64,000 nt of DNA from Sphingobium sp. AS12 (GCF_019097845.1 NZ_JAHRGM010000001.1:744001-808000); one strand, 5' to 3'. Numbered from the stretch's first letter, positions 8,302-18,267 are shown. Numbers and translations are program-made. The notes: generated from the sequence alone by a model not told the origin.

Positions 8302-8378
8302 GCGGGTGTAGCTCAGTTGGTTAGAGTGCCGGCCTGTCACGCCGGAGGTCGCGGGTTCGAGCCCCGTCACTCGCGCCA
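8302..8378 (+). tRNA. tRNA-Asp (GTC), copy 1
   Basis: A 77-base cloverleaf with acceptor GCGGGTG/CACTCGC, D-arm GCTCAGTTGGTTAGAGT, anticodon arm CCGGCCTGTCACGCCGG (anticodon GTC), T-arm GCGGGTTCGAGCCCCGT, discriminator G and encoded CCA. It is identical to the copy at 8461-8537. Confidence 0.97.
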
Positions 8379-8460
8379 CTTTCCTTGACCGGAAGGTGGG
8401 AATAAGGTGGATCAGACAGCATCGTCTGGGGACTAAAATCCCGAACAGATGTCACCCTGC

Positions 8461-8537
8461 GCGGGTGTAGCTCAGTTGGTTAGAGTGCCGGCCTGTCACG
8501 CCGGAGGTCGCGGGTTCGAGCCCCGTCACTCGCGCCA
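8461..8537 (+). tRNA. tRNA-Asp (GTC), copy 2
   Basis: Sequence-identical to copy 1, with encoded CCA. The two copies are 82 bases apart in the same direction and probably share one transcript. The spacer itself (8379-8460) is not a repeat of the region before copy 1. Confidence 0.97.
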
Positions 8538-8578
8538 TTTCCTGCCGATGCAGGGGATGGCGCAATCGCGCAGATGAA

Positions 8579-8605
8579 CGGGCCGACACGCATGGTATCG
8601 GCCCG
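8579..8605. terminator. Possible bidirectional terminator hairpin
   Basis: CGGGCCGA and TCGGCCCG form a perfect 8-bp stem between the second tRNA-Asp and the convergent aqpZ. No T-run follows on either strand, so intrinsic termination is not certain. Its position at a convergent junction is the main argument. Confidence 0.4.
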
Positions 8606-8617
8606 CCTGTCATTGGC

Positions 8618-9349
8618 TCACAGATTATCGCCCGTGATCGCGGGAGCGAGCGGTTCGTTGGCCAGCCAGCGATAGATGCCGCCTGCGGCCAGCGCGCCGA
8701 TTATCGGGGCCAGCCAGAACAGCCATAGTTGCTGCACCGCCAGTCCGCCGACCACCAGCGCCGGACCCGTGCTGCGCGCCGGATTGACCGATGTGTTGGT
8801 CACCGGAATGCTGATCAGGTGGATCAGCGTCAGCGCCAGACCGATCGCGATCGGCGCAAAGCCTGCGGGCGCGCGGCTGTCGGTCGATCCCAGGATGATG
8901 ATCAGGAAGCCCAGCGTCAGCACCGCTTCAATCGCAAGGCCCGCTTCCATGCTATAGCCACCGGGCGACTGCGCCCCATAGCCGTTGACCGCCAGCCCGG
9001 TACCGGTCAGGGCGAAATCCGGCTGGCCGCTGGCGATGAACAGCAATAGCTGCGCCGCGATGACTGCGCCTATCAGTTGCGCGATGATATAGGGCGCGAT
9101 GTCGCGCACCGGAAAGCGCCCGCCTGCCCACAGGCCGACGGTAACGGCCGGGTTGAGGTGACAGCCCGATATATGGCCGATCGAATAGGCCATGGTCAGT
9201 ACCGTCAGCCCGAACGCCAGGCTGACGCCCAGCAGGCCGATGCCGACATCAGGGAAGGCCGCCGCCAGCACCGCGCTGCCGCAGCCGCCGAAAACCAGCC
9301 AGAATGTGCCGAACGCTTCTGCAAACAGCCGTTTGCTCATGGGAACCAT
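8618..9349 (-). CDS. aqpZ: Aquaporin Z-type water channel
   Basis: 243 residues with six membrane helices and the two signature NPA boxes: HLNPAVTVG in loop B and [11 protein letters not shown] in loop E. The Arg following the second NPA box belongs to the aromatic/arginine selectivity filter and, with His in helix 5 ([17 protein letters not shown]), points to a water-selective AqpZ rather than a glycerol facilitator. The ATG at 9349 (MVPMSK) has AGGAGG exactly 8 bases upstream. Another ATG follows at 9340. The longer frame upstream has no ribosome site and a proline-rich, unlikely N-terminus. Inner membrane; monocistronic. Confidence 0.95.
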   Translation of the reverse strand: MVPMSKRLFAEAFGTFWLVFGGCGSAVLAAAFPDVGIGLLGVSLAFGLTVLTMAYSIGHISGCHLNPAVTVGLWAGGRFPVRDIAPYIIAQLIGAVIAAQLLLFIASGQPDFALTGTGLAVNGYGAQSPGGYSMEAGLAIEAVLTLGFLIIILGSTDSRAPAGFAPIAIGLALTLIHLISIPVTNTSVNPARSTGPALVVGGLAVQQLWLFWLAPIIGALAAGGIYRWLANEPLAPAITGDNL

Positions 9350-9619
9350 CGCATCGTCCTCCTGTGGGGGTTGGCAAGGGCCACCGACAGGCTGTGCGTC
9401 CCCCGGCGCGCGGTGGCCGCCGCCCGGTGGTTCAGATGTGACGGGCAGGGGGCAGGATCGCGCCATAAGCGCGCCTTCTGTGTCGACTGGCGCATGGACA
9501 TGGCTTTGCCCCCCTTCCGCAGTCAGGAAGCAGCGCGCGTCTCCGCAATAGGGGATAGGCCGTTACGCTTCCTTAACGGAACAGATACAGGCAGGCGGGA
9601 TGCTTGTCACCGCTGTTAA

Positions 9620-9862
9620 TCAGCCGCGCCGCCAACGCCCCGTCTCCATCCACGCGAGCAGGCGGCGCAATGGTAGCACCCATATCCACACGATCCCCAG
9701 AACGACATAGAGCGGCGTCTGTGCCCATACCGGCAGCGAGCCGATCAGGCCCGACAGGCTGGCCACCATCACCGCCCACAGCGCGATCAGGCCGACGATC
9801 GCCAGCATCCCCACCGGCTTGCGCCAGCTTGGGCGATGATAATGGCGCGGGTCGATGCTCAT
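9620..9862 (-). CDS. DUF2842 small membrane protein
   Basis: 80 residues. A short polar N-terminus (MSIDPRHYHRPSWRKPVG) is followed by two hydrophobic helices (LAIVGLIALWAVMVASL and VLGIVWIWVLPLRRLLAWME). The pattern WRKPVG...GIVWI.PLR..L.WME is that of the DUF2842 family, known from alphaproteobacteria and without a known function. Its ATG overlaps the stop of fau (ATGA at 9859-9862), so the two are translationally coupled, and it is the last gene of the zapA-6S-fau run. Confidence 0.8.
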   Translation of the reverse strand: MSIDPRHYHRPSWRKPVGMLAIVGLIALWAVMVASLSGLIGSLPVWAQTPLYVVLGIVWIWVLPLRRLLAWMETGRWRRG

Positions 9863-10440
9863 GTCAGTGGCCCTTCGATCAGTTCGACTTCGGTCAGCAC
9901 CATATGCAGCGGCAAGTCCCACGGGTCGGCAGGCACGGCATCCTGTTCCTGCACCGACCAGGCGATGCCGATGCGTAGCGCGTCAGGGAAGCGGGCAAAG
10001 GCGCGGTCATAATAGCCGCCGCCTTGACCCAGTCGATTGAGGGCGCGATCGAACCCGACCAGCGGGGCGATGATGACGTCAGGCGTCACCGGACCATCGC
10101 CGGGTTCGGGGTGGCTGGTGCGGAACGGGCCGGGCAGCAATATGTCGTCAGGCTGCCAGCGCAGGAAGTCCATGCTGCCCAACCGATCCAGCACGCGCGG
10201 CAGAGCCACGGTCTTGCCCATGGCGCTCAGTTGGTGCGCCAGCCGTTGCGCGGGTGCTTCATCGTCCAGCCCCATGTAGAGCGCGACCACCCGTGCGTCT
10301 GCAATGCGGCGGGCGAGGGGGGAAGGCAGCACCTTGAACGCCAGCCGGTGCGCCAGCGGATCAAGCGTCGAGACGAAGGCACGGCGGCGGTCGCGCGCGA
10401 TCTGGCGCAAGCTCGTCTTGTCGATGGTGTCGCCGTTCAT
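9859..10440 (-). CDS. fau: 5-formyltetrahydrofolate cyclo-ligase
   Basis: 193 residues starting MNGDTIDKTSLRQIARDRRRAF. It closes 5-formyl-THF to methenyl-THF using ATP. Typical family elements are the basic N-terminal helix, the substrate loop MDFLRWQPDD, PLVGFDRALNRLGQGGGYYDRAFA (folate/ATP site) and IGIAWSVQEQDAVPADPWDLPLHMVLTE near the C-terminus. A longer form starting at 10488 would run into a palindromic repeat and was rejected. Directly downstream of the 6S RNA, as in many proteobacteria (the ygfA position in E. coli). Confidence 0.93.
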   Translation of the reverse strand: MNGDTIDKTSLRQIARDRRRAFVSTLDPLAHRLAFKVLPSPLARRIADARVVALYMGLDDEAPAQRLAHQLSAMGKTVALPRVLDRLGSMDFLRWQPDDILLPGPFRTSHPEPGDGPVTPDVIIAPLVGFDRALNRLGQGGGYYDRAFARFPDALRIGIAWSVQEQDAVPADPWDLPLHMVLTEVELIEGPLT

Positions 10441-10463
10441 CCGTATGTCTGCCTGCTCACTAT

Positions 10464-10489
10464 CGTGTTCCCGCCTGCGCGGGAACACG
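10464..10489. repeat. Short perfect palindrome (intergenic repeat)
   Basis: CGTGTTCCCGC and GCGGGAACACG form 11-bp arms around a 4-base loop, between the 6S RNA and fau. No T-run follows, so it looks like a REP-like element rather than a terminator, though it would fold in the transcript. Confidence 0.7.
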
Positions 10490-10510
10490 TCTATATTTGG
10501 ATCGCTTGCC

Positions 10511-10688
10511 TTGGAAGGGTGACGGGACCGCCTTGGCCGTTTGCTGGAAAATCCTCTGACGCCTCAACGTCAGGTGGGGACCATGTAGATCGGGCCGGAG
10601 CCCGCCCAGGGACAGCCCCCTAGGATGTGATTATCGCCTCAGGGATGTTCGCTAAAGCTCGTACCAGGCAGTACCCGTCCACCCCAAT
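10511..10688 (-). ncRNA. ssrS: 6S RNA (RNA polymerase-binding regulator)
   Basis: The gene-free 250 bases between zapA and fau contain a long closing stem on the minus strand. GGGTGGACGGG (10684-10674) pairs with CCCGTCACCC (10526-10517) with one bulge, and the pairing continues inward with TACTGCCTGG against CCAAGGCGGT. Inside is a large asymmetric bubble with a hairpin on its 3' side (CTGACG/CGTCAG) and a terminal hairpin (GGGC...GCCC). This is the classic 6S shape that mimics an open promoter. The location, directly after zapA and before fau, is the conserved one in proteobacteria. The ends are estimated, and a covariance search would settle them. Confidence 0.82.
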
Positions 10689-11024
10689 CTAGGCGTCCGC
10701 GGCGCGGGCGGCAAGCCCGTCGCGCAGCTTTTCTATACGCGCCGCCAGCGCCTCTATCACCTGCGCCGCCGGTTCATCCTCCGCTTCCAGCGCCAGCTTT
10801 TGCTGCCGGGCCGCAGTATCGCGGCGCAAGTCGTTCAATTCGTCGGCCAGGAATAAAGCGGCGAACAGCAGGCTGCGCACCTCCGTCATGCCGGGCATCC
10901 CCTGCTGCGCGGCGCGCGCCTTCTCCTCGATCAGGCTGGCGAGATGGGTGAGATGTGCTTCCTCGCCATCGCGGCACCGTATGTCATAATGGCGTCCGGC
11001 AATGTGCAGCGTGGTTTCAGCCAA
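10689..11024 (-). CDS. zapA: Cell division protein ZapA
   Basis: 111 residues. The globular N-terminus carries the ZapA pattern MAETTLHIAGRHYDIRC, then HLTHLASLIEEKAR. A long coiled coil (residues about 60-105, NDLRRDTAARQQKLAL and following) mediates dimer and tetramer formation. ZapA bundles FtsZ filaments at the septum. It overlaps the preceding small gene by 8 bases and is followed directly by the 6S RNA. Confidence 0.92.
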   Translation of the reverse strand: MAETTLHIAGRHYDIRCRDGEEAHLTHLASLIEEKARAAQQGMPGMTEVRSLLFAALFLADELNDLRRDTAARQQKLALEAEDEPAAQVIEALAARIEKLRDGLAARAADA

Positions 11025-11223
11025 TGGTCCGGCCCTTCAGATCGGCGATCAGCTCATCGAGCGAACGCAGCGCCGCGCGGGCGCCGTCCACATCCATATT
11101 CTGACCGCTGGTGGGGAGTGGGGAGGGGGAGGGGGCGGCCGCAAGGCGGACCACATCCTGTTCGAGCCGACCCACTGCACGTTCCAGCGTGCCAATTGCC
11201 TGCATCATGCGCTCGCTTGCCAT
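11017..11223 (-). CDS. Small coiled-coil protein upstream of zapA
   Basis: 68 residues: a helix MMQAIGTLERAVGRLEQDVVRLA, a short Pro/Ser-rich hinge, then a second helix AARAALRSLDELIADLKG. It overlaps zapA by 8 bases, so the two are probably translated together. Similar short genes precede zapA in other sphingomonads as I recall, but I know of no function. A partner of ZapA is a reasonable guess. Confidence 0.65.
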   Translation of the reverse strand: MASERMMQAIGTLERAVGRLEQDVVRLAAAPSPSPLPTSGQNMDVDGARAALRSLDELIADLKGRTIG

Positions 11224-11402
11224 TCCTCACGCATAGCGAAACTTGGCGCGGCACAAAAGCGATCATTGGACCTACAAGAGGCCGCTTTCCGGCCCGCCGC
11301 GGTTGACGCATGGGGCTTGACGCGACAAAGGAGGCGCGATCTCGACTCGCCCGCATAGCCTGCGGGCAGGTCAGTCCTGTTCAGGAAAGACGCACGCTGC
11401 CG

Positions 11403-13370
11403 ATGACCGTTTCCGATAAGTCGCTCGCCAACGCCATCCGGGCGCTTTCCATGGATGCCGTGCAGGCCGCCAACAGCGGCCATCCGGGGATGCCGATGGG
11501 CATGGCAGACGTCGCAACGGTGCTGTTCAGCGATTATCTGAAGTTCGATCCGACCCAGCCCAAATGGGCCGACCGCGACCGTTTCGTCCTGTCGGCAGGC
11601 CATGGGTCTATGCTGATCTACAGCCTGCTGCACCTGACCGGCTATGCACGTCCCACGATTGAGGACATCGCCAATTTCCGCCAGTTGCATAGCCCCTGCG
11701 CTGGCCATCCTGAAAATTTCGAGCTGGCAGGCGTCGAGGCGACCACGGGGCCGTTGGGTTCGGGCCTGGCCACTGCCGTCGGCATGGCGATTGCCGAGCG
11801 GCATCTGAACGCGCAATTTGGCGACGATCTGGTCGATCACCGAACCTGGGTGATTGCGGGCGATGGCTGCCTGATGGAAGGCATCAACCATGAAGCGATT
11901 GGCCTTGCCGGTCACCTAAACCTTGGCCGCCTGATCGTGCTGTGGGACGATAACAAGATCACCATTGACGGCGCGGTCGACCTGTCGAGCAGCGAAGATG
12001 TCCGCGCCCGCTATGAAGCAACCGGCTGGCATGTCGTGTCGTGCGATGGCCATGACGTGGCCGATGTGCGCCGCGCGCTGGCCGAAGCTGTCGCCGATTC
12101 GCGGCCCTCGCTCGTGGCCTGCGCCACCAAGATCGGCTATGGTTCGCCCAACAAGGCAGGCACGTCGGGCGTCCACGGTTCCGCGCTGGGCGACGCTGAA
12201 GTCGCAGCCGCGCGCGAATTTCTGGGCTGGGACGCGGCACCCTTCGTCATTCCCGCCGACATTGCCGCCGCCTGGAAGGCGATTGGTGCCAAGGGTGGCG
12301 ATGTTCGCACTGCGTGGGAAGCCCGGCTTGCAAGCAATGAGAAGAGCGCGGAATTTACCCGTCGCATGGCTGGCGATCTGCCCGCCGACTTCTCGCTGGA
12401 AGCCTATATCGACAGCCTGATTGCCGCGCCGCAGAAGGTCGCGACCCGCAAGGCCAGCGAATTGACGCTGGGCGCGATCAACGACCTGCTGCCCGAAACG
12501 CTGGGCGGTTCGGCGGACCTTACCGGGTCCAACAATACCAAAACCAAGTCGACAGGCCCGCTGACCAAGGACGATTATTCGGGCCGCTATGTCTATTACG
12601 GCATCCGCGAATTCGGCATGGCCTGCGCGATGAACGGCATGGCGCTGCATGGGGGCGTCATCCCCTATGGCGGCACTTTCCTGGTCTTTTCCGACTATAT
12701 GCGCGCGGGCATCCGCCTCGCCGCGCTCCAGCAGCAGCGTGTAATTCACGTCCTGACCCATGACAGCATCGGCCTTGGCGAAGATGGCCCGACCCACCAG
12801 CCGATCGAGCATGTCATGTCGATGCGCATGATCCCGAACCTGGACGTCTATCGCCCCGCGGACATTGTCGAGACGGCGGAATGCTGGGAACTGGCGTTGA
12901 AGGACGCGACCGGCCCGTCGGTGCTGGCGCTGACCCGCCAGAATCTGCCACAGCTGCGCACCGAAAAGGCAGAAAATCTGTCGGCCAAGGGCGCTTATCG
13001 CCTGCGTGCCGCCAATGCGGATCGCAAGGTCGTGCTGATCGCCACCGGCTCCGAAGTCGAAATCGCGGTCGATACCGCCAAGGCGCTGGAAGAACAGGGC
13101 ATCGGTGCCGATGTCGTGTCCATGCCAAGCTGGGCGCATTTCGAGGCGCAGCCACAGTCCTACAAGGACGATCTGCTGCCGCACCATGTGCTGCGCGTAT
13201 CGATCGAGGCCGGGACGACCTTTGGCTGGGAACGCCATACCGGCATCGCCGGGCTGCGCTTTGGCATCGACAGCTTCGGCGCGTCGGCCCCGGCGGAAGC
13301 GCTTTACGACCATTTCGGCCTGACCGCCGCAAAGATTGCGCCGCAGATCGTGGCCGCTCTCAACAACTGA
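11403..13370 (+). CDS. tkt: Transketolase
   Basis: 655 residues. It transfers two-carbon units between sugar phosphates using thiamine diphosphate and links the pentose phosphate pathway to glycolysis. The thiamine-binding motif starts with [14 protein letters not shown] and ends with [35 protein letters not shown] and [17 protein letters not shown] are standard catalytic elements, and the substrate-side His residues are present. ATG at 11403 has AGGAAAG upstream; the frame's longer form would have a leader unlike any transketolase. In the leader, GCCCGCA/TGCGGGC (11349-11367) forms a perfect 7-bp hairpin. It heads the tkt-gap-pgk-fba cluster. Confidence 0.96.
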   Translation: MTVSDKSLANAIRALSMDAVQAANSGHPGMPMGMADVATVLFSDYLKFDPTQPKWADRDRFVLSAGHGSMLIYSLLHLTGYARPTIEDIANFRQLHSPCAGHPENFELAGVEATTGPLGSGLATAVGMAIAERHLNAQFGDDLVDHRTWVIAGDGCLMEGINHEAIGLAGHLNLGRLIVLWDDNKITIDGAVDLSSSEDVRARYEATGWHVVSCDGHDVADVRRALAEAVADSRPSLVACATKIGYGSPNKAGTSGVHGSALGDAEVAAAREFLGWDAAPFVIPADIAAAWKAIGAKGGDVRTAWEARLASNEKSAEFTRRMAGDLPADFSLEAYIDSLIAAPQKVATRKASELTLGAINDLLPETLGGSADLTGSNNTKTKSTGPLTKDDYSGRYVYYGIREFGMACAMNGMALHGGVIPYGGTFLVFSDYMRAGIRLAALQQQRVIHVLTHDSIGLGEDGPTHQPIEHVMSMRMIPNLDVYRPADIVETAECWELALKDATGPSVLALTRQNLPQLRTEKAENLSAKGAYRLRAANADRKVVLIATGSEVEIAVDTAKALEEQGIGADVVSMPSWAHFEAQPQSYKDDLLPHHVLRVSIEAGTTFGWERHTGIAGLRFGIDSFGASAPAEALYDHFGLTAAKIAPQIVAALNN

Positions 13371-13399
13371 CCGAACAACAACTTCAGGAGGCTAGTGCA

Positions 13400-14410
13400 G
13401 TGGCAACGAAGGTAGCAATTAACGGTTTCGGACGTATCGGCCGCCTGGTGGCGCGCGCCATTCTCTCGCGCACCGACCATGACCTGGAACTGGTCAGCAT
13501 CAACGATCTGGGCGACGTCAAATCCAACGCACTGCTGTTCAAGCGCGATTCGGTTCATGGCAACTGGAGCGGCGACGTCAGCGTCGATGGCGATTTCCTG
13601 GTCGTCGATGGCAAGAAGATCAAGGTGACCGCCGAGCGCGACCCCGCCAATCTGCCGCACGCGGCGCTGGGCGTGGAGATCGCGCTGGAATGCACCGGCA
13701 TCTTCACCACCAAGGACAAGGCAAGCGCGCATCTTACCGCCGGCGCCAAGCGCGTCATCATTTCCGCGCCCGGCACCAATGTCGATCGCACCGTCGTATT
13801 CGGCGTCAACCATGACGCGCTGACCGCCGACGACATCGTGATTTCGAACGCCAGCTGCACCACCAACTGCCTGGCCCCGCTCGCCAAGGTGCTGAACGAC
13901 GCCATCGGCATCGAAAGCGGCTTCATGACGACGATCCACAGCTACACCAACGACCAGAACACGCTGGACCAGCTGCACAGCGACATGCGCCGTGCCCGCG
14001 CCGCTGCTCTCTCGCAGATCCCGACCTCCACCGGCGCTGCCCGCGCGGTGGGCGAAGTTCTGCCTGAACTCAAGGGCAAGCTGGACGGCTCGTCGATCCG
14101 CGTGCCGACGCCCAACGTCTCGGTCGTCGATCTGAAGTTCATTCCCAAGCGCCCGACCACCAAGGATGAGGTCAACGCGCTGCTCAAGGCCGCGTCGGAA
14201 GCTGGTCCGCTCAAGGGCGTGCTGGGCTATTCGGACGAGCCGCTGGTCTCGATCGACTATAATGGAGATCCGCGCAGCTCGACCGTCGACAGCCTGGAAA
14301 CCGCCGTGGTCGATGGCAAGCTGGTGCGCGTGCTCAGCTGGTACGACAATGAATGGGGCTTCTCCAACCGCATGATCGACACTACGGGCGTGGTGGCGAA
14401 GTTCCTGTAA
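13400..14410 (+). CDS. gap: Glyceraldehyde-3-phosphate dehydrogenase, type I
   Basis: 336 residues. NAD-binding [13 protein letters not shown] starts the protein; the catalytic cysteine is in [11 protein letters not shown] (Cys153) and the ordering His follows in [10 protein letters not shown]. The C-terminal [13 protein letters not shown] is fully conserved. The start is a GTG at 13400 placed correctly behind AGGAGG; a first-ATG call would wrongly extend the gene into tkt. It lies 29 bases after tkt and works in both glycolysis and gluconeogenesis. Confidence 0.96.
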   Translation: MATKVAINGFGRIGRLVARAILSRTDHDLELVSINDLGDVKSNALLFKRDSVHGNWSGDVSVDGDFLVVDGKKIKVTAERDPANLPHAALGVEIALECTGIFTTKDKASAHLTAGAKRVIISAPGTNVDRTVVFGVNHDALTADDIVISNASCTTNCLAPLAKVLNDAIGIESGFMTTIHSYTNDQNTLDQLHSDMRRARAAALSQIPTSTGAARAVGEVLPELKGKLDGSSIRVPTPNVSVVDLKFIPKRPTTKDEVNALLKAASEAGPLKGVLGYSDEPLVSIDYNGDPRSSTVDSLETAVVDGKLVRVLSWYDNEWGFSNRMIDTTGVVAKFL

Positions 14411-14417
14411 GGAACGC

Positions 14418-14444
14418 GGGGGCGGGTAAAACCGTCCCCTTTTT
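14418..14444 (+). terminator. Intrinsic terminator or attenuator between gap and pgk
   Basis: GGGGGCGG and CCGTCCCC form an 8-bp stem with one G-U pair and a 6-base loop, followed directly by TTTTT. Because pgk starts only 28 bases later in the same direction, it probably reduces rather than abolishes read-through. Confidence 0.75.
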
Positions 14445-14472
14445 GCATTTGGGGCAGAAGCAGGGAAATAGC

Positions 14473-15675
14473 ATGACCAAGCCGTTCAAGACACTCGACG
14501 ATATGGGCGACATCCACGGCAAGGTCGTGCTGGTGCGCGAGGATCTGAACGTGCCGATGCAGGACGGTTCGGTCAGCGATGATACCCGCCTGCGTTCGGC
14601 CATGCCGACCGTGCTGGAACTGGCCGATCGTGGTGCGAAAGTGCTGATCCTGGCCCATTTCGGCCGTCCCAAGGGGCAGAAGAACCCCGAATATTCGCTG
14701 TCCAAGATCACCCGGCCCCTGAGCCAGGTGCTGGGTCGCGAAGTACAGTTCATCCCTGACTGCCAGGGGGAGGCTGCGACCGATGGCATCGCAGTGATGC
14801 GCCCAGGCGACATCGCGATCCTGGAAAATACCCGCTTCCACGCTGGCGAGGAAAAGAACGATCCCGTTCTGGTCGATGCGATGGCGGCGATTGCCGACCT
14901 TTATGTCAACGACGCCTTCTCTGCCGCGCACCGCGCCCACGCCTCGACCGCCGGGATTGCGCACAAGCTGCCGTCGTTCGCCGGGCGCGCGATGGAGCGG
15001 GAACTCGATGCGTTGCAGGCCGCGCTCGGCACCCCGGTCAAGCCGGTGGCCGCTGTTGTGGGCGGCGCGAAAGTCTCGACCAAGCTTGATGTGCTGAACC
15101 ATCTGGTCACCAAGGTCGATCATCTGATCATCGGCGGCGGCATGGCCAACACGTTCCTCCACGCGCGCGGCGTCGATATCGGCAAGTCGCTGTGCGAGAA
15201 GGATCTGGCCGCTACCGCCGACGCCATTTTCGATGCAGCGGAAGCCGCCGGTTGCACCATCCATCTGCCCTATGACGTGGTGGTCGCGAAGGAATTTGCC
15301 GCGAACCCGCCCTCCGTCCGCACCTGCAACGTCCATGAAGTCGCGGCGGACGAAATGATCCTCGACGTCGGCCCCGCCGCCGTTGAAGCGCTGGCCGATG
15401 TCCTCAAGACCTGCCGCACGCTTGTGTGGAACGGGCCGTTGGGCGCGTTCGAAATTCCCCCGTTCGACACTGCGACGGTGGCGCTCGCCCGCACGGCGGC
15501 TGCGCTGACGAAGGAAGGCCAGTTGACCTCGGTCGCCGGTGGCGGTGATACTGTGGCAGCCCTCAACCACGCAGGGGCAGCAGCCGATTTCACCTTCGTC
15601 TCGACGGCCGGCGGCGCGTTCCTGGAATGGATGGAAGGCAAGGATTTGCCGGGCGTAAAGGCTTTGATGGCCTGA
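14473..15675 (+). CDS. pgk: Phosphoglycerate kinase
   Basis: 400 residues; transfers phosphate between 1,3-bisphosphoglycerate and ADP. It has [14 protein letters not shown] (substrate site), [23 protein letters not shown] and [14 protein letters not shown] in the N-terminal domain, and [39 protein letters not shown] and the GGGDTVAAL nucleotide-phosphate loop in the C-terminal domain. ATG at 14473 follows AGGGAAATAGC. Confidence 0.96.
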   Translation: MTKPFKTLDDMGDIHGKVVLVREDLNVPMQDGSVSDDTRLRSAMPTVLELADRGAKVLILAHFGRPKGQKNPEYSLSKITRPLSQVLGREVQFIPDCQGEAATDGIAVMRPGDIAILENTRFHAGEEKNDPVLVDAMAAIADLYVNDAFSAAHRAHASTAGIAHKLPSFAGRAMERELDALQAALGTPVKPVAAVVGGAKVSTKLDVLNHLVTKVDHLIIGGGMANTFLHARGVDIGKSLCEKDLAATADAIFDAAEAAGCTIHLPYDVVVAKEFAANPPSVRTCNVHEVAADEMILDVGPAAVEALADVLKTCRTLVWNGPLGAFEIPPFDTATVALARTAAALTKEGQLTSVAGGGDTVAALNHAGAAADFTFVSTAGGAFLEWMEGKDLPGVKALMA

Positions 15676-15743
15676 CGACCGGTCAACGGTGGCACCGCCT
15701 TGGAGAGGGCGGCGCCATCTCCATTAAGAGAGAGTATGTGCAG

Positions 15744-16649
15744 ATGCTGGATCAGGTTCAGAAGCAGAAGATTGCGACAGGCGAAGGCTTTATCGCCGCA
15801 CTCGACCAGAGCGGCGGTTCAACGCCCAAGGCGCTCAAGGGCTATGGCATCGAAGAGGGTGCCTGGTCCAATGACGAGGAAATGTTCGGCCTGATCCACG
15901 CGATGCGCAGCCGCATTATCACTTCGCCCGTGTTCACCGGCGAGAAGGTGCTGGGCGCGATCCTGTTCGAGCGCACGATGGACGGCACCGTCGATGGCAA
16001 GCCGACCCCGCAGGCGCTGATCGAGCGCGGCGTTGTCCCCTTCATCAAGATCGACAAGGGTCTGGAGCATGAGGCGAACGGCGTTCAGGTGATGAAGCCG
16101 AACCCCGACCTGGACGTGCTGCTCCACCGCGCCAAGGCGCTGGGCGTGTTCGGGACCAAGGAACGCTCGGTCATTAACCTAGCCAACCGCGGAGGCATTG
16201 CCGCCGTGGTCAAGCAGCAGTTTGAAATCGGTCAACAGGTGCTGGCCGCAGGCTTGATGCCGATCATCGAACCCGAAGTGAACATCAAGTCGCCCGAACG
16301 CGCCGAGGCCGACGCGATCCTGCTCGACGAACTGCTCAAGGCGCTCGACGCGCTGCCCGCCGACCAGCAGGTAATGCTGAAGCTGTCGCTGCCGGTGCAG
16401 CCGGGCCTGTTCGACCCGCTGGTTGATCATCCCCGCGTGCTGCGCGTCGTCGCCCTGTCGGGCGGCTTTGCCCGTCCCGAAGCCTGCGTCGAACTGGCCA
16501 AAAATCGCGGCATCATCGCCAGCTTCAGCCGCGCGCTTCTCAACGATCTGCGCCACCAGATGAGCGACGATGAATTCAACGCATCGCTGGGCGAAGCGAT
16601 CGACGAAATCCATGGCGCTTCGGTCGCCAAGACGGCGGTTGCTGCGTAA
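15744..16649 (+). CDS. fba: Fructose-bisphosphate aldolase, class I
   Basis: 301 residues and metal-independent. The family pattern is clear: MLDQVQKQKIATGEGFIAALDQSGGSTPKAL at the start, IITSPVFTGEKVLGAILFE, VPFIKIDKGLE, IEPEVNI and VVALSGGFARPEA. Class I aldolases form a Schiff base through a lysine; several candidates lie in these blocks. I use ATG at 15744; GTG at 15738 in the same frame is the alternative, but its spacing to AAGAGAGAG is too short. A hairpin (about 15689-15719) lies between pgk and this gene. Confidence 0.92.
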   Translation: MLDQVQKQKIATGEGFIAALDQSGGSTPKALKGYGIEEGAWSNDEEMFGLIHAMRSRIITSPVFTGEKVLGAILFERTMDGTVDGKPTPQALIERGVVPFIKIDKGLEHEANGVQVMKPNPDLDVLLHRAKALGVFGTKERSVINLANRGGIAAVVKQQFEIGQQVLAAGLMPIIEPEVNIKSPERAEADAILLDELLKALDALPADQQVMLKLSLPVQPGLFDPLVDHPRVLRVVALSGGFARPEACVELAKNRGIIASFSRALLNDLRHQMSDDEFNASLGEAIDEIHGASVAKTAVAA

Positions 16650-16737
16650 CTTGCATTACAGCCGATCAAACTGACTACAGCCTTATCTTCCCCTTTAAGG
16701 GGGAGATATCGCACATAGGCTTCCGCTATCCCTACAA

Positions 16738-16828
16738 CGTCATGCTGAATTTATTTCAGCATCCATTTCTCGTCACAAACCGCCGGTTGAGCTGGAGAAA
16801 TGGACCCTGAAACAAGTTCAGGGTGACG
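16738..16828. repeat. Mirrored repeat pair (sphingomonad-type intergenic palindrome)
   Basis: A 34-base arm beginning CGTCATGCTGAAT is mirrored after a 23-base spacer by an arm beginning GAGAAATGGACCCTG and ending GGGTGACG. Each arm is itself a smaller palindrome around CTGAA/TTCAG. A shorter hairpin (16684-16706) precedes it. Together these fill most of 16650-16930; I see no gene or riboswitch there. Confidence 0.8.
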
Positions 16829-16930
16829 GTGGAGGCGGGGGCAGTTTCATATACAATTCCCCTACCTTGCAGGGGAGGCAAGGAAAGCCAGAGGCTTTCG
16901 TTACGATGCTGGCTGGGCTAACACCCGGGC

Positions 16931-17647
16931 ATGACCGATTTTACCGATGAAGAGCTGGCGCTCGACCCGCATTTTGCCGATCAGTTCGAGCAAGGTTTCC
17001 GCCCGGCCTGCCAGCTTTACCTGATCTCCCCTCCCAACATCGACGCGACCTTTGTTGATGCGCTGGCCGCCGCGCTGGATGGTGGCGAAGTCGCCGCGTT
17101 CCAGTTGCGTCTGAAAGGGCTGGATGAGGACGCGATTGCCGAATTGGCCGCGCCGTTGCAGGCGCTGTGCGCAGATCGCGACGTTGCCTTCATCATCAAC
17201 GACAGCGTCGCGCTGGCGCAACGTCTGGGCGCAGACGGCGTGCATCTGGGGCAGGGCGATGGCGATCCGCGCGAGGCCCGCAAAATCCTTGGACCCAAGG
17301 TGCAGATCGGCGTCACTTGCCATGACAGCCGCCATCTGGCGATGGAAGCGGGAGAGGCGGGGGCCGACTATGTCGCGTTCGGCGCTTTCTATCCCACCAC
17401 GACCAAGGATGTGCTGCACCATGCAGAGCCGTCGATCCTGGGCTGGTGGACGACGATTTTCGAGCTACCCTGCGTAGCGATCGGCGGCGTGACGGCGGAC
17501 AATGCCGCGCCGCTGGTGGCGGCGGGCGCGGATTTTCTGGCGGTCAGCAGCGCGGTGTGGAACCATCCGGCGGGGCCGGGCGCTGGCGTTGCGGCCTTTG
17601 CCGACGTCTTGCAACAGGCCCGCAACGGAGCGCCGGACCCCAAATGA
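16931..17647 (+). CDS. thiE: Thiamine-phosphate synthase
   Basis: 238 residues; couples HMP-pyrophosphate and thiazole phosphate. The TIM-barrel signature blocks are present: LYLISPP at strand 1, [31 protein letters not shown], the mobile loop [16 protein letters not shown], and [22 protein letters not shown]. It has an unusual N-terminal stretch of about 25 acidic residues before strand 1. There is no thiM, thiD or TPP riboswitch nearby. Its stop overlaps the start of the GST gene (ATGA). Confidence 0.9.
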   Translation: MTDFTDEELALDPHFADQFEQGFRPACQLYLISPPNIDATFVDALAAALDGGEVAAFQLRLKGLDEDAIAELAAPLQALCADRDVAFIINDSVALAQRLGADGVHLGQGDGDPREARKILGPKVQIGVTCHDSRHLAMEAGEAGADYVAFGAFYPTTTKDVLHHAEPSILGWWTTIFELPCVAIGGVTADNAAPLVAAGADFLAVSSAVWNHPAGPGAGVAAFADVLQQARNGAPDPK

Positions 17648-18267
17648 CCATCATCGTCCATCATCTCAACAACAGCCGGTCACAACGCATCCTCTGGCTG
17701 CTGGAGGAATTGGGCGAGCCTTATCAGGTCGTCCGTTACGAGCGCGACCGAAAGACCATGCGCGCGCCCGCCACGCTGCGCGCCATCCATTCGCTGGGGC
17801 GCTCACCGGTGGTGGAGGTGGACGGTCACGCCCTGATCGAAACCGGCGCGATCATGGACTATCTGGTTGCCCGAGCCGGACGCTTTGGCCCGCCCGCAGA
17901 TGCGGAGGGCGCGATCCGCTATCGGCAATATATGCACTATGCCGAAGGATCGATGATGCCGCCGCTTCTCGCGCTGCTCATCATCGGCAAGCTGGGCCTG
18001 CTCGGTCGCCCTGCGCGGCCCACGGTGCAGCGGATGCTGGACGATCACCTCGACTGGCTGGAAAGCGAATTGGCGTCGCGCCCCTATTTTGCCGGGGACG
18101 ATTTCACCGCCGCCGACATGATGATGAGCTTCCCGATCGAAGCCTCCCGCTCGCGCGGTGGCCTGAACGACTCGCGTCCCGCTATCCGGCGCTGGCTCAG
18201 CGGAATGCAGGCGCGCCCGGCCTATCAGGCTGCCCTCGCCGCGGGCGGTCCCTATGCTTACGCCTGA
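17644..18267 (+). CDS. Glutathione S-transferase family protein
   Basis: 207 residues. The thioredoxin-like N-terminal domain ([21 protein letters not shown], then [12 protein letters not shown] with the cis-Pro and [12 protein letters not shown]) and the all-helical C-terminal domain, with [16 protein letters not shown], define a canonical GST. The usual Ser/Tyr activating residue would be in NNSRSQ. The substrate is unknown. It overlaps thiE by 4 bases and the following peptidase gene by 14 bases. Confidence 0.9.
   Translation: MTIIVHHLNNSRSQRILWLLEELGEPYQVVRYERDRKTMRAPATLRAIHSLGRSPVVEVDGHALIETGAIMDYLVARAGRFGPPADAEGAIRYRQYMHYAEGSMMPPLLALLIIGKLGLLGRPARPTVQRMLDDHLDWLESELASRPYFAGDDFTAADMMMSFPIEASRSRGGLNDSRPAIRRWLSGMQARPAYQAALAAGGPYAYA

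Noticed and set aside
7861..8379. Minus-strand frame starting MARVTGLEPATSGVTGR
   Set aside because: The start is the reverse complement of tRNA-Asp, a well-known false gene in automatic annotations; it also lies opposite the AI-2E family gene.
9520..9545. GTCAGGAAGCAGC, which resembles part of the SRP RNA loop
   Set aside because: The conserved GGTCCGGAAG part and the long hairpin are missing; only about 14 bases agree.
11916..13313. Long minus-strand frame opposite tkt
   Set aside because: Antisense shadow with Arg/Gln-rich composition, no domain, and tkt is complete.
16650..16930. Possible TPP riboswitch in front of thiE
   Set aside because: No CTGAGA-type thi-box; the leader is filled by mirrored repeats.
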